NCBI GenBank assembly: GCA_030427985.1
Contig: JAUIBH010000031.1
Span: 1 to 37,224 of the forward strand
DNA: 37,224 bases
Source: Bacteroidia bacterium
Lineage (GTDB): Bacteria; Bacteroidota; Bacteroidia; Flavobacteriales; Flavobacteriaceae
Direction of reading: 5' to 3'
Positions 1 to 6,489 of this stretch are shown piece after piece (position 1 is the first letter of the stretch; each line of letters starts with the position of its first letter). The notes under the pieces are model-generated. The model saw only the letters and a program-made list of their open reading frames with translations. It was not told the DNA's origin and ran no database searches. A program made the position numbers and the translations under genes.

Positions 1-1
1 A

Positions 2-823
2 GACGATAACTGGATTAACAGCAATGATTTAAGAGGCGATTTCACAAGAATTTGCAACAGTATTCCGAATGACCAATTAAGACACGAAATATTTAATTAC
101 TTCAAAAAATCATTGCCTAAACCACCAAAAAACAAGAAAAATACTCAAAAGGAAATTTCAAAAGCAATTCACGCAACAATCAAACAATTTCCGGAGATAA
201 TAAAATATTACGTCAAGCAAAAAGAAGAAAACAAAGTTGGAGCAAAAAGTATTTCAAAAAAGAAAGTACAAGAGGTAGAAACTGTATTCATTGAACAGTT
301 GAGCAAATTTGTTGAACTACTACTTGAAAAATCTGATTTCTATGAAATAAGTCCTGAAAGTTCATATGAGGAATCTTTAAAAAGAATTCAATTTTTAAAA
401 AACGTAATTGAGGACAACGATGGTTATAGACTTTTTTACGTAAATCATCAACCAATTAAACGAGAAGAAGATTTACAAGTCATTTATCGTCTGACTTGGT
501 TTGCATCTGACTTTGATGTAAACAGAGAAGTCAATAATGGACGAGGACCTGTTGACTATGCCGTATCAAAAGGGTCGAAGGACAAGACCCTGATTGAATT
601 TAAGTTAGCTTCAAATTCAAAACTAAAACAAAACCTTGCTAAGCAAGTTGAAGTTTATGAGAAAGCAAATGCTACTAAAAAGTCCATCAAGGCAATTTTA
701 TACTTTGATGCAACTGAATACAATAAAGTCAAAAAAATATTGAAAGAATTGAATTTAGAAAAAGCAGAAAATATAGTATTAATAAACGCTGGACGAAAAA
801 TTTCAGCATCGAATGTAAAATAA
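2..823 (+). CDS. PD-(D/E)XK-type nuclease domain protein, 5' end missing
   Basis: The reading frame is open to the first bases of the window with no ATG, so the gene begins upstream; 273 codons are visible. A TTG at 113 exists, but the frame runs through it with similar composition, so I do not take it as the start. The C-terminal part carries a classic restriction-endonuclease-fold signature: GRGPVDYAV (the Asp), then TLIEFKLA (the E-x-K) about 18 residues later, then KQVEVYEKA (the Gln helix that often follows). The upstream part is Lys-rich and helical and matches no family I recognise. Base composition is clearly A+T-richer than the housekeeping genes further right. A defence or DNA-processing role is an inference from the fold only. 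The missing N-terminus could hold another domain such as a helicase or methyl-recognition module. Confidence 0.6.
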   Translation, partial: DDNWINSNDLRGDFTRICNSIPNDQLRHEIFNYFKKSLPKPPKNKKNTQKEISKAIHATIKQFPEIIKYYVKQKEENKVGAKSISKKKVQEVETVFIEQLSKFVELLLEKSDFYEISPESSYEESLKRIQFLKNVIEDNDGYRLFYVNHQPIKREEDLQVIYRLTWFASDFDVNREVNNGRGPVDYAVSKGSKDKTLIEFKLASNSKLKQNLAKQVEVYEKANATKKSIKAILYFDATEYNKVKKILKELNLEKAENIVLINAGRKISASNVK

Positions 824-887
824 AGCACAGTTGCCAACAATGGTTCTAAGTAATTTCTTAATCAGAATAAGAATGAACAGTCATTAA

Positions 888-1187
888 ATGGATTCAAAAA
901 CCATACTCTTATTGATTGCCGTTGGTGTTGTTTTCATTTTTAAACAGTTAACTTTTGAATTCAAACGAAAACGTCGAAGAGATTACTATCGGAATACATA
1001 CCTAAAGTCTGATGCATGGCAAAGAAAGCGTTATGTAGTGCTAAAACGAGATAATTGGCGCTGTGTTTATTGTGGTGCTCGTGCCACACAAGTCCATCAC
1101 AAGAGATACGCTAAAAAGAATATTGGTAAGGAACCTATTAAATGGTTAGTTTCGGTTTGTAAACCCTGCCACGATTCCCTTCACTAA
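888..1187 (+). CDS. membrane-anchored HNH endonuclease
   Basis: A 99-aa protein. Residues 4-19 form a hydrophobic segment followed by a strongly basic stretch (KRKRRRDYYR), which suggests an N-terminal anchor with the rest in the cytoplasm. The C-terminal half is an HNH domain with WRCVYC (C59, C62), QVHHKRY (H70, H71) and CKPCHDSLH (C91, C94, H95). This is the usual layout of a zinc-stabilised HNH nuclease: a first Cys pair, a catalytic His pair, a second Cys pair and a terminal His. It lies 64 bp after the nuclease-like gene at 2-823 on the same strand and is equally A+T-rich. Phage and accessory HNH proteins of this size are common, but the TM anchor is less usual. Nuclease activity is inferred from the motif. 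Confidence 0.75.
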   Translation: MDSKTILLLIAVGVVFIFKQLTFEFKRKRRRDYYRNTYLKSDAWQRKRYVVLKRDNWRCVYCGARATQVHHKRYAKKNIGKEPIKWLVSVCKPCHDSLH

Positions 1188-1213
1188 AATCAAGATAAAT
1201 ACTTTTCTCTTTT

Positions 1214-1507
1214 TTATACCTCCATTCTCTCCAACAACTGCAAATAACATTCTTCTGCCACAGGCAAAAGACATTCTCCCAAATAGGTAATTGGGAATTG
1301 ATTCGCTTTATCCAAATAACTTCCATAGATTTCTGTAAAGTTTTCCATGTGTTCCGATGGCACCTGTATCAATTGAGCCACAAGCGATATTAAATCTAAA
1401 CTATACAATCCACCATCATCCAACCCTAAATTCCGTAAGGCTTCGGTGAGTTGGCTGTGTTTTAAATCTTGTTGGATGATATGAATGATTTGGGACTTGT
1501 TAATCAT
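1214..1507 (-). CDS. hypothetical protein, 97 aa
   Basis: I do not recognise a family. The protein is mildly acidic and predicted to be mostly helical, with no signal peptide, membrane segment or metal motif. It starts at an ATG and has a plausible TAnnTTTG box 33 nt upstream (1541-1548, minus strand). It converges with the HNH gene at 888-1187 with 26 bp between the stops, and diverges from the small HTH regulator at 1645. The divergent pair could be a toxin-antitoxin-like or regulator-target pair, but nothing in the protein itself shows that. Confidence 0.55.
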   Translation of the reverse strand: MINKSQIIHIIQQDLKHSQLTEALRNLGLDDGGLYSLDLISLVAQLIQVPSEHMENFTEIYGSYLDKANQFPITYLGECLLPVAEECYLQLLERMEV

Positions 1508-1540
1508 ATTGATTACTATTTTTGATACTTAAATGTAAAA

Positions 1541-1548
1541 CAAAATTA
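1541..1548 (-). promoter_or_regulatory. candidate -7 box for the 97-aa protein
   Basis: Read on the minus strand the bases are TAATTTTG, an exact match to the Bacteroidota sigma-ABfr -7 consensus TAnnTTTG, 33 nt upstream of the ATG at 1507. I see no clear TTTG -33 element at the usual 19-21 nt spacing, so the call is weak. Confidence 0.3.
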
Positions 1549-1631
1549 CATTAATGCAAACTAAATATTCATTTTAAATTATCATTTATGAAATGAAGAT
1601 TTTCATAAGTGTAAAGCATACTTGCATTTTG

Positions 1632-1639
1632 TACATTTG
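1632..1639 (+). promoter_or_regulatory. candidate -7 box for the HTH regulator (leaderless arrangement)
   Basis: TACATTTG matches TAnnTTTG exactly and ends only five bases before the ATG at 1645. Transcription from it would start at or next to the start codon, giving a leaderless message. No convincing -33 TTTG is visible. Confidence 0.4.
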
Positions 1640-1644
1640 GCTTA

Positions 1645-1851
1645 ATGAGTGAGAAGTTCAATAGAATCAAAGAAATCTTGGTCAGGCAAGGTGTTAGTCA
1701 AAAAGACTTGGCACTTCAACTTGATAAAAATGAGCACACCGTCTCCAACTGGTGCATCAACAAATCCCAACCCCATTTGAAGGACTTATTTAAAATCGCT
1801 GAGATTTTAGAAGTCGATGTTTGTGAATTGTTGGTATCTACAAAGTCATAA
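1645..1851 (+). CDS. Cro/C1 (XRE) family small DNA-binding regulator
   Basis: A 68-aa protein made up almost entirely of one HTH_3 (XRE) domain. RIKEILVRQG forms helix 1, VSQKDLALQLDKNEHTVSNW is the helix-turn-helix proper (about residues 18-37), and the remaining helices end in LEVDVCELL, the usual C-terminal signature of this family. There is no second domain, so it would act as a dimeric repressor or antitoxin-like regulator. Its target may be its own promoter or the divergent 97-aa gene, 137 bp away. The first palindromic repeat of the array begins 7 bp after its stop. Confidence 0.85.
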   Translation: MSEKFNRIKEILVRQGVSQKDLALQLDKNEHTVSNWCINKSQPHLKDLFKIAEILEVDVCELLVSTKS

Positions 1852-1857
1852 CACAAA

Positions 1858-1950
1858 TGTCATTTCGAACTGACTGAAAGGAGCGTGAGAAATCTAACCG
1901 CAACACTGAGATTTCTCAATCGTCACTGCGCTCCTCATATCGAAATGACA
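1858..1950. repeat. palindromic repeat unit A (93 bp)
   Basis: The ends are a perfect 11-bp inverted repeat: TGTCATTTCGA on the left and TCGAAATGACA on the right. An inner inverted pair, TGAGAAATCT and AGATTTCTCA, surrounds a short loop near 1900. The whole unit can fold into a long imperfect hairpin. The arms differ internally, which gives the unit a direction; all units in this array point the same way. Confidence 0.85.
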
Positions 1951-1962
1951 CGGAACCCAAAT

Positions 1963-2054
1963 TGTCATTTCGAACCGACCGGAGGGAGCGTGAGAAATCT
2001 GAACGGAAGAGTGAGATTTCTCAATCGTCACTGCGTTCCTCATGTCGAAATGAC
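1963..2054. repeat. palindromic repeat unit B (92 bp), abutting the GIY-YIG stop codon
   Basis: Same architecture and orientation as unit A: TGTCATTTCGA at 1963, TGAGAAATCT / GAGATTTCTCA inside, and TCGAAATGAC at the right end. Its last base (2054) is shared with the stop codon of the GIY-YIG gene on the minus strand, so the coding sequence and the repeat meet with no gap. Confidence 0.85.
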
Positions 2055-2353
2055 TAAATAACCTGATGGTTCAAAAACTCCCAATCTGGATTAAAGGAAG
2101 AAATCAACCTATCTTTCTTTTCCCTTCGCCATTTCTTAAGTTCCTTTTCCCGAGCAATGGCTAATTCAATGGAGTCAAACGGTTCATAGTACACTAAATG
2201 GTAGCAGTTATACTTCCCAGCAAATGATTTTTTGGCATTTTTACTATCGAAGTAATGCTGTGAAAGTCTTTTTTGGATATTGTTGGTCACACCAATATAA
2301 AGAACCGTCCTTTTTTCATTTGTTGTTATATAAACGAAATAAGGTGAAAGCAT
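2054..2353 (-). CDS. GIY-YIG nuclease family protein
   Basis: A 99-aa single-domain GIY-YIG protein of the short UvrC-N-like (YhbQ/UPF0213-like) kind. Visible motifs are V7-Y8-I9 and Y19-I20-G21 (the two strand motifs), R29 in IQKRLSQH, Glu in AIAREKELKKW (E69/E71), and the late NPDW segment. These are the residues expected of an active nuclease. There is no extra DNA-binding domain. The gene lies inside an array of palindromic repeats: unit B touches its stop codon, and a half-unit begins 15 bp upstream of its ATG. It is therefore bracketed by two repeat right arms in direct orientation. Family members are single-strand or structure-directed nucleases where studied. That this protein acts on the repeats is my inference. 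Confidence 0.88.
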   Translation of the reverse strand: MLSPYFVYITTNEKRTVLYIGVTNNIQKRLSQHYFDSKNAKKSFAGKYNCYHLVYYEPFDSIELAIAREKELKKWRREKKDRLISSFNPDWEFLNHQVI

Positions 2354-2368
2354 TGCTTTTGGTTTTTG

Positions 2369-2402
2369 GATTTCTCAGTCACTTTGTTCCTTCGAAATGA
2401 CA
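2369..2402. repeat. half palindrome C (right arm only)
   Basis: Only the right arm of the array repeat is present: GATTTCTCAGTC followed by TTCGAAATGACA. The left arm that every other unit has is absent, and the GIY-YIG start region stands in its place. Confidence 0.8.
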
Positions 2403-2413
2403 TAGCTGAAACT

Positions 2414-2490
2414 CGTCATTTCGAACGTATGTGAGAAATCTCAAATATAAGTCATAGATTTCTCAGTCGACATGCACCTTCGCAATGACA
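2414..2490. repeat. palindromic repeat unit D (77 bp)
   Basis: CGTCATTTCGA on the left, GAGAAATCT / AGATTTCTC in the middle, and TCGCAATGACA on the right, with one base differing from the usual TCGAAATGACA. Same orientation as units A and B. Confidence 0.85.
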
Positions 2491-2505
2491 CACTTGGCTA
2501 TAAAT

Positions 2506-2589
2506 TGTCATTTCGACCGCATGGGAGAAATCTCAAACATACACAATAGATTTCTCAATCGTCACTGCGTTCCTCATTTCGAAATGACA
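2506..2589. repeat. palindromic repeat unit E (84 bp)
   Basis: Perfect terminal pair TGTCATTTCGA / TCGAAATGACA with inner GAGAAATCT / AGATTTCTCA. Its right arm (CAATCGTCACTGCGTTCCTC) is nearly the same as that of units A and B. Confidence 0.85.
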
Positions 2590-2601
2590 TAAGGTCCAGT
2601 T

Positions 2602-2674
2602 CGTCATTTCGAACCGACTAAAAGGAGTGTGAGAAATCTAGATTTCTCAGTCGCTATGCTCCTTCGAAATGACA
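2602..2674. repeat. palindromic repeat unit F (73 bp)
   Basis: CGTCATTTCGA on the left and TTCGAAATGACA on the right. The inner GAGAAATCT and AGATTTCTC are directly joined, so the hairpin has almost no loop. It ends 10 bp downstream of the hemL stop codon, so it may also act as the 3' end structure of the hemL operon transcript. Confidence 0.85.
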
Positions 2675-2683
2675 ATTAGGTAA

Positions 2684-3961
2684 CTAGAACACCTTTTGCA
2701 CCGCTTCAATCGTCTTATCCAAATCCGCGTAGCTTAACGCATCGTTTAAAAAGTAACTTTCAAAGGCAGAGGGCGGCAAATACACCCCGTTGTCCAGCAT
2801 ACCGTGAAAGTATTTTTTAAAGGTATCGTTGTTGCCCTTGGCCGAGGAGGCAAAATCCACCACGGGGTCTTCCGTAAAATGTACAGAGATCATACTACCA
2901 TTGCGGTTAATCTGGTGGGGCACCCCTTTTTCCGTCAATACTTGGGCAATCCCCTTGTGCAGGTATTCGGTTTTTTCGGCGAGGCTGGTAAAAATTTCAG
3001 GGCGGTTGTTCAGTTCGGTGAGCATGGCGAGTCCAGCACTCATGGCCAAAGGATTTCCGCTTAAGGTTCCCGCTTGGTACACCGGCCCCTCCGGGGCCAA
3101 ATGGGCCATAATCTCAGCTCGCGCCGCAAAAGCCCCTACGGGTAATCCACCGCCAATCACTTTACCAAACATCACCATATCGGCATCCACGCCCAAGGCT
3201 TCCTGTGCACCACCTTTTCCCAATCGGAAGCCGGTCATCACCTCATCAAACAATAAGAGAATGCCTTCTTCAGTGCAGAGTTCGCGTAAGCCTTTTATAA
3301 ATTCTTCTTTTGGAATAATACACCCCATATTGCCCGCTACGGGCTCCAAGATAATAGCAGCAATCTCACCTTTGTTGGCTTCCACGAGGGCTTTTACCCC
3401 CTCCAAATCATTGTAATCCGCCAAAAGGGTGTCCTTGGCGGTGCCTTGCGTCACCCCAGGGCTATTGGGACTCCCAAAGGTCACGGCGCCACTCCCCGCT
3501 TGGATCAAAAACGCATCGGAATGACCGTGGTAACAGCCCGCAAATTTGATGATCTTATCCTTGCCCGTGTATCCGCGCGCGAGGCGCACCGCACTCATAC
3601 AAGCTTCGGTACCACTGTTCACAAAGCGTATTTTATCAATATTCGGCACCATGGAAACCGCCAATTGGGCAATTTCGGTCTCAATTTCGGTGGGCATTCC
3701 AAAAGAAGTCCCTTTTTTGGCCTTTTCAATCACGGCATTGATCACGGGTTCATACGCGTGACCCAGAATCAGCGGACCCCACGAGGCAATGTAATCGATG
3801 AGTTGGTTGCCATCTTCATCATAGAGATAGGCACCCTTGGCTTCTTTTACAAAAATGGGGTCGCCCCCTACTGCTTTAAACGCCCGTACCGGGGAATTTA
3901 CCCCTCCGGGGATGTATTTTTTCGCCGCTGCAAAGAGGGCACTGCTTCGTTGGTAGATCAT
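2684..3961 (-). CDS. hemL: glutamate-1-semialdehyde 2,1-aminomutase
   Basis: A 425-aa class III PLP aminotransferase, full length for HemL. It converts glutamate-1-semialdehyde to 5-aminolevulinate in the C5 pathway of haem synthesis. Visible features are the N-terminal [11 protein letters not shown] hallmark, [14 protein letters not shown], the YHGHSD PLP-stacking motif, [12 protein letters not shown] (PLP-pyridine Asp) and the Schiff-base Lys (K267) in [13 protein letters not shown]. It is the last gene of a minus-strand run that includes the glucosaminidase gene 37 bp upstream. The run is followed by palindromic repeats rather than a classic terminator. Confidence 0.98.
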   Translation of the reverse strand: MIYQRSSALFAAAKKYIPGGVNSPVRAFKAVGGDPIFVKEAKGAYLYDEDGNQLIDYIASWGPLILGHAYEPVINAVIEKAKKGTSFGMPTEIETEIAQLAVSMVPNIDKIRFVNSGTEACMSAVRLARGYTGKDKIIKFAGCYHGHSDAFLIQAGSGAVTFGSPNSPGVTQGTAKDTLLADYNDLEGVKALVEANKGEIAAIILEPVAGNMGCIIPKEEFIKGLRELCTEEGILLLFDEVMTGFRLGKGGAQEALGVDADMVMFGKVIGGGLPVGAFAARAEIMAHLAPEGPVYQAGTLSGNPLAMSAGLAMLTELNNRPEIFTSLAEKTEYLHKGIAQVLTEKGVPHQINRNGSMISVHFTEDPVVDFASSAKGNNDTFKKYFHGMLDNGVYLPPSAFESYFLNDALSYADLDKTIEAVQKVF

Positions 3962-3998
3962 AAATGCGTGTAGTATGCTTTGGTCACTTGGACCTTAT

Positions 3999-4850
3999 TC
4001 ATTTTGCTTTTTCTTTTCGGATGTTCAGCACCTGCCCAATGGAAATATTGGTGCCATTTAAGTTGTTGAGCCGTTGAATCTCATCCACCGAGATTTCATA
4101 TTTACGGGAGAGGGCATACAGCGTATCGCCCTGTTCCACGACGTGGGTAAATACTTCGTATTGCTTTGGCTCCCGCACAGTATCCAAACCGCCACGTACC
4201 ACGGCTTCATCATATTCATGCAGGTTGTACCGCTCAATCAATGCAATCAGCTTTTGTGGATATTGTCGGTCTGTGGCATAACCCGCTTGCCGGAGACCAT
4301 GTGCCCATTTTTTATAATCGTTCCTTCTGTAATTGAACAAAAAGGCGTAGCGGGAACGCGAGGACAAGAACATACTGTGATCCCGAAACGAAAACATGGG
4401 ATGGTTGTACTTTCTAAAACATTCCCCCTTAGCATCATCGTCATGAAAATCGTATTCGCCCTGCCAACCGGTATGGCATTTGATTCCAAAATGGTTGTTG
4501 GTCTTTAAGGTGAGCTCCCCCCGCCCGGAACCACTTTCTAGAATCCCCTGTGCCAACGTAATACTGGCTGGAATGCCAAAAGCGCGCATTTCGTACTGGG
4601 CCACCTCGGCAAAGGTCTCAATATATTCCTCGGTATCAGAAATGGGAAAACGTTCAAACCGTCCAGGGTCTGCGGGCATGGGATAGAGGTCCTTGGCCAC
4701 CTCCGTGTCCACATCAGAAGTGGTCTTGGTGGGTTCTTCGGTCTTCACCACCACAGGAGCCCCTTTTCTATGGGTGGTCCTTCTTTTCTTTGCCCCACAA
4801 CTGGTCAGCAAAAATGCTACCAACAACACATATCCTATTCGTCTGATCAT
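3999..4850 (-). CDS. glucosaminidase-LysM lipoprotein (peptidoglycan hydrolase)
   Basis: A 283-aa exported protein. Residues 1-18 are a lipoprotein signal ending in LLTSC (C18), followed by a charged linker. Residues about 75-220 form a mannosyl-glycoprotein endo-beta-N-acetylglucosaminidase domain, with SITLAQGILESGSGRGEL containing the catalytic Glu and the NNHFGIKC motif. Residues about 236-279 are a LysM domain (HVVEQGDTLYALSRKYEIS) that binds glycan strands. It should cut the glycan backbone of peptidoglycan from an outer-membrane or inner-membrane anchored position. Its ATG overlaps the stop of the upstream PLP enzyme gene by four bases (ATGA), which indicates translational coupling. 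Confidence 0.93.
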   Translation of the reverse strand: MIRRIGYVLLVAFLLTSCGAKKRRTTHRKGAPVVVKTEEPTKTTSDVDTEVAKDLYPMPADPGRFERFPISDTEEYIETFAEVAQYEMRAFGIPASITLAQGILESGSGRGELTLKTNNHFGIKCHTGWQGEYDFHDDDAKGECFRKYNHPMFSFRDHSMFLSSRSRYAFLFNYRRNDYKKWAHGLRQAGYATDRQYPQKLIALIERYNLHEYDEAVVRGGLDTVREPKQYEVFTHVVEQGDTLYALSRKYEISVDEIQRLNNLNGTNISIGQVLNIRKEKAK

Positions 4851-5752
4851 ACGTCCAACAACGGTATTTTTTTTTGTTCCAACACTTGGTTCATGCCTTT
4901 TATCCCTTGCAATCCGCCTGTGTGGATGGCCAAAATCTGGGTTCCCTTCGGGAAAAAATCCTGTTTTACAAGTTCAAAAATACCAAAAACCAGCTTTCCC
5001 GTGTAAATAGGGTCCAACGGAATCCCGGTTCCCTTTTTAAAATCGTTGATGAATTGCACCAACTCTGGAGTTACTTTGGCATAGCCCCCAAAATGATAAT
5101 CGGTAATCAATTGCCAACGTTCATTTTGCGCAAATGTACTAATATCCACCTTTAAAAAATCACCCTTCAGTGCGGGGAACCCCAAAACGCTCTGATACGC
5201 TTGGGTGGAATTGATGATACCCGCAACCGTGCCACCCGTACCCACGCTGCTGCATATATAATCGAAAGAAGCATCGTCCTCAGTCAGGATTTCGGCACAG
5301 CCTTTTACAGCGAGTTTGTTGGTACCGCCTTCGGGAAGCAAATAAAATTCCCCAAAAGTTTTTTTTAATTGTTGAAGGAAATCTGCATGGGTTTTATGTC
5401 GATATTCACTTCGCGACACAAAATGAAACTGCATCCCATGATCATGGGCCAGCTGCAACGTGGGGTTGTTTTGCCAATTCCCTTCCAATTCCTCACCCCG
5501 AATCACCCCAAGGGTTTTGAATCCCTGTTCGTGTCCAGCGCAGGCTACCGCCGCAATATGATTGGAAAAGGCACCACCAAAGGTGAGCAATGTGGTTAGA
5601 CCCTGATTCTGGGCTTCCAACAGATTGTATTTGAGCTTGCGATACTTGTTTCCCGAAATCAGGGGATGAATGGTGTCTTCACGCTTAATGTATAAGGTCA
5701 CCTCTTTCTCATCAAGAAGGGGCGACTCTATTTTTTGATTGGGTGTTTTCAA
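4847..5752 (-). CDS. D-cysteine desulfhydrase / ACC deaminase family PLP enzyme
   Basis: A 301-aa fold-type II PLP enzyme. SGNKYRKLKYNL carries the PLP Lys (K36), TFGGAFSNHIAA is the phosphate/substrate loop of this family, and SVGTGGTVAGI is the Gly-rich PLP phosphate loop. Members cleave D-cysteine to pyruvate, H2S and ammonia, or open 1-aminocyclopropane-1-carboxylate. The sequence alone does not separate the two; in Bacteroidota D-cysteine desulfhydrase is the likelier role. The start is a TTG, the only sensible start: there is no in-frame ATG nearby, and an in-frame stop lies about 20 bp upstream. It is 10 bp downstream of the HExxH gene and overlaps the glucosaminidase gene. Confidence 0.9.
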   Translation of the reverse strand: MKTPNQKIESPLLDEKEVTLYIKREDTIHPLISGNKYRKLKYNLLEAQNQGLTTLLTFGGAFSNHIAAVACAGHEQGFKTLGVIRGEELEGNWQNNPTLQLAHDHGMQFHFVSRSEYRHKTHADFLQQLKKTFGEFYLLPEGGTNKLAVKGCAEILTEDDASFDYICSSVGTGGTVAGIINSTQAYQSVLGFPALKGDFLKVDISTFAQNERWQLITDYHFGGYAKVTPELVQFINDFKKGTGIPLDPIYTGKLVFGIFELVKQDFFPKGTQILAIHTGGLQGIKGMNQVLEQKKIPLLDV

Positions 5753-5762
5753 ATTGGAATCC

Positions 5763-6092
5763 TTATCGCGTCAGGTAGTTGACAAAGCCAAAAGCTTTTC
5801 GCTTGGAAAGATAGTCCATGTCCTTTTCATTGGCATAGGCCTCCCGCTCAAAACTGATGTTCTGGTAGGCACGGTAGCTGTCCAAATAAAGTACAGTGCG
5901 CAATAGCCACTCCGAAATATAAAGAAGGTAAAAGGGCAAAATAAGGAGTTCCCGTTGTTGTTTAAGATGGATGCGTTCGTGGTTGATGAGCACCTCATCC
6001 GTTTTGAGCGACCCTTCCTTTAAGATAATGAAGGGCCACACCGAAAGTCCGACGTAGTTTTTGTAAAAGAAGTGTTTGAATACCAATATCAC
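5763..6092 (-). CDS. short membrane-associated HExxH protein
   Basis: A 109-aa protein that I know only as a conserved hypothetical type in Flavobacteria. Its central motif INHERIHLKQQREL gives H38-E39-x-x-H42, a zinc-metallopeptidase signature. It is followed by a hydrophobic segment (residues about 49-70) and then FEREAYANE, whose E82/E84 could supply the third zinc ligand as in gluzincins. A weaker hydrophobic stretch lies at 13-24. It starts at GTG. It is the first gene of the operon leading to hemL, with an exact TAnnTTTG box 24 nt upstream. Peptidase activity is inferred; the protein is much shorter than M48 or M56 enzymes. Confidence 0.75.
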   Translation of the reverse strand: MILVFKHFFYKNYVGLSVWPFIILKEGSLKTDEVLINHERIHLKQQRELLILPFYLLYISEWLLRTVLYLDSYRAYQNISFEREAYANEKDMDYLSKRKAFGFVNYLTR

Positions 6093-6116
6093 TTGAAAAC
6101 TATCATGGGTTCCTTA

Positions 6117-6124
6117 CAAATATA
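6117..6124 (-). promoter_or_regulatory. candidate -7 box of the hemL operon
   Basis: On the minus strand this reads TATATTTG, an exact TAnnTTTG match, 24 nt before the GTG start of the HExxH gene. The -33 element is not obvious. Confidence 0.45.
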
Positions 6125-6265
6125 ACAGCAAAAAGTAGAGAAAATTGGACTGATTTCATAATAACATTAACATTTTCGGTGAATAACCCCGTTTTGGAAA
6201 TCTTAAAACCCTAGGGGCTTTCTCTTGAAAATCGTAACTTTATATAACGAATTTGCGTTGTGTAT

Positions 6266-6427
6266 ATGAAGGAATACATTCCCTTGGAGGAGGGCGATTT
6301 TTACTTTTCGGAAGAGGGATACAAGGTGTTCACGGAACAATATCTCCTAAAAAGAGGATACTGTTGTGAAAGTGGGTGCCGGCATTGCCCTTATGGTTAC
6401 AACGCGAAAACAAACATGAGACGCTAA
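6266..6427 (+). CDS. DUF5522-family small Cys-rich protein
   Basis: A 53-aa protein starting at ATG 6266: MKEYIPLEEGDFYFSEEGYK at the N-terminus, then the diagnostic cluster GYCCESGCRHCPYGY with C33, C34, C38 and C41 plus H40. This matches the DUF5522 pattern (a small conserved protein of Bacteroidota and some other phyla, function unknown). The spacing suggests a zinc or iron-sulphur site. It stands alone between the hemL operon promoter and the DUF4136 lipoprotein, on the same strand as the latter. Confidence 0.85.
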   Translation: MKEYIPLEEGDFYFSEEGYKVFTEQYLLKRGYCCESGCRHCPYGYNAKTNMRR

Positions 6428-6489
6428 AATCGCATTCGGCATAATATTTGTGACGTATGTAGTATCTCAACGAATTCAAAAACAGTACT

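Noticed and set aside
2..823. Translation start at the TTG at 113
   Set aside because: The frame is open to the window edge with similar composition, so a start outside the window is more likely.
1858..2674. CRISPR array
   Set aside because: Units are long palindromes of unequal length (73-93 bp) with variable short gaps, no uniform 30-40 bp spacers and no cas genes.
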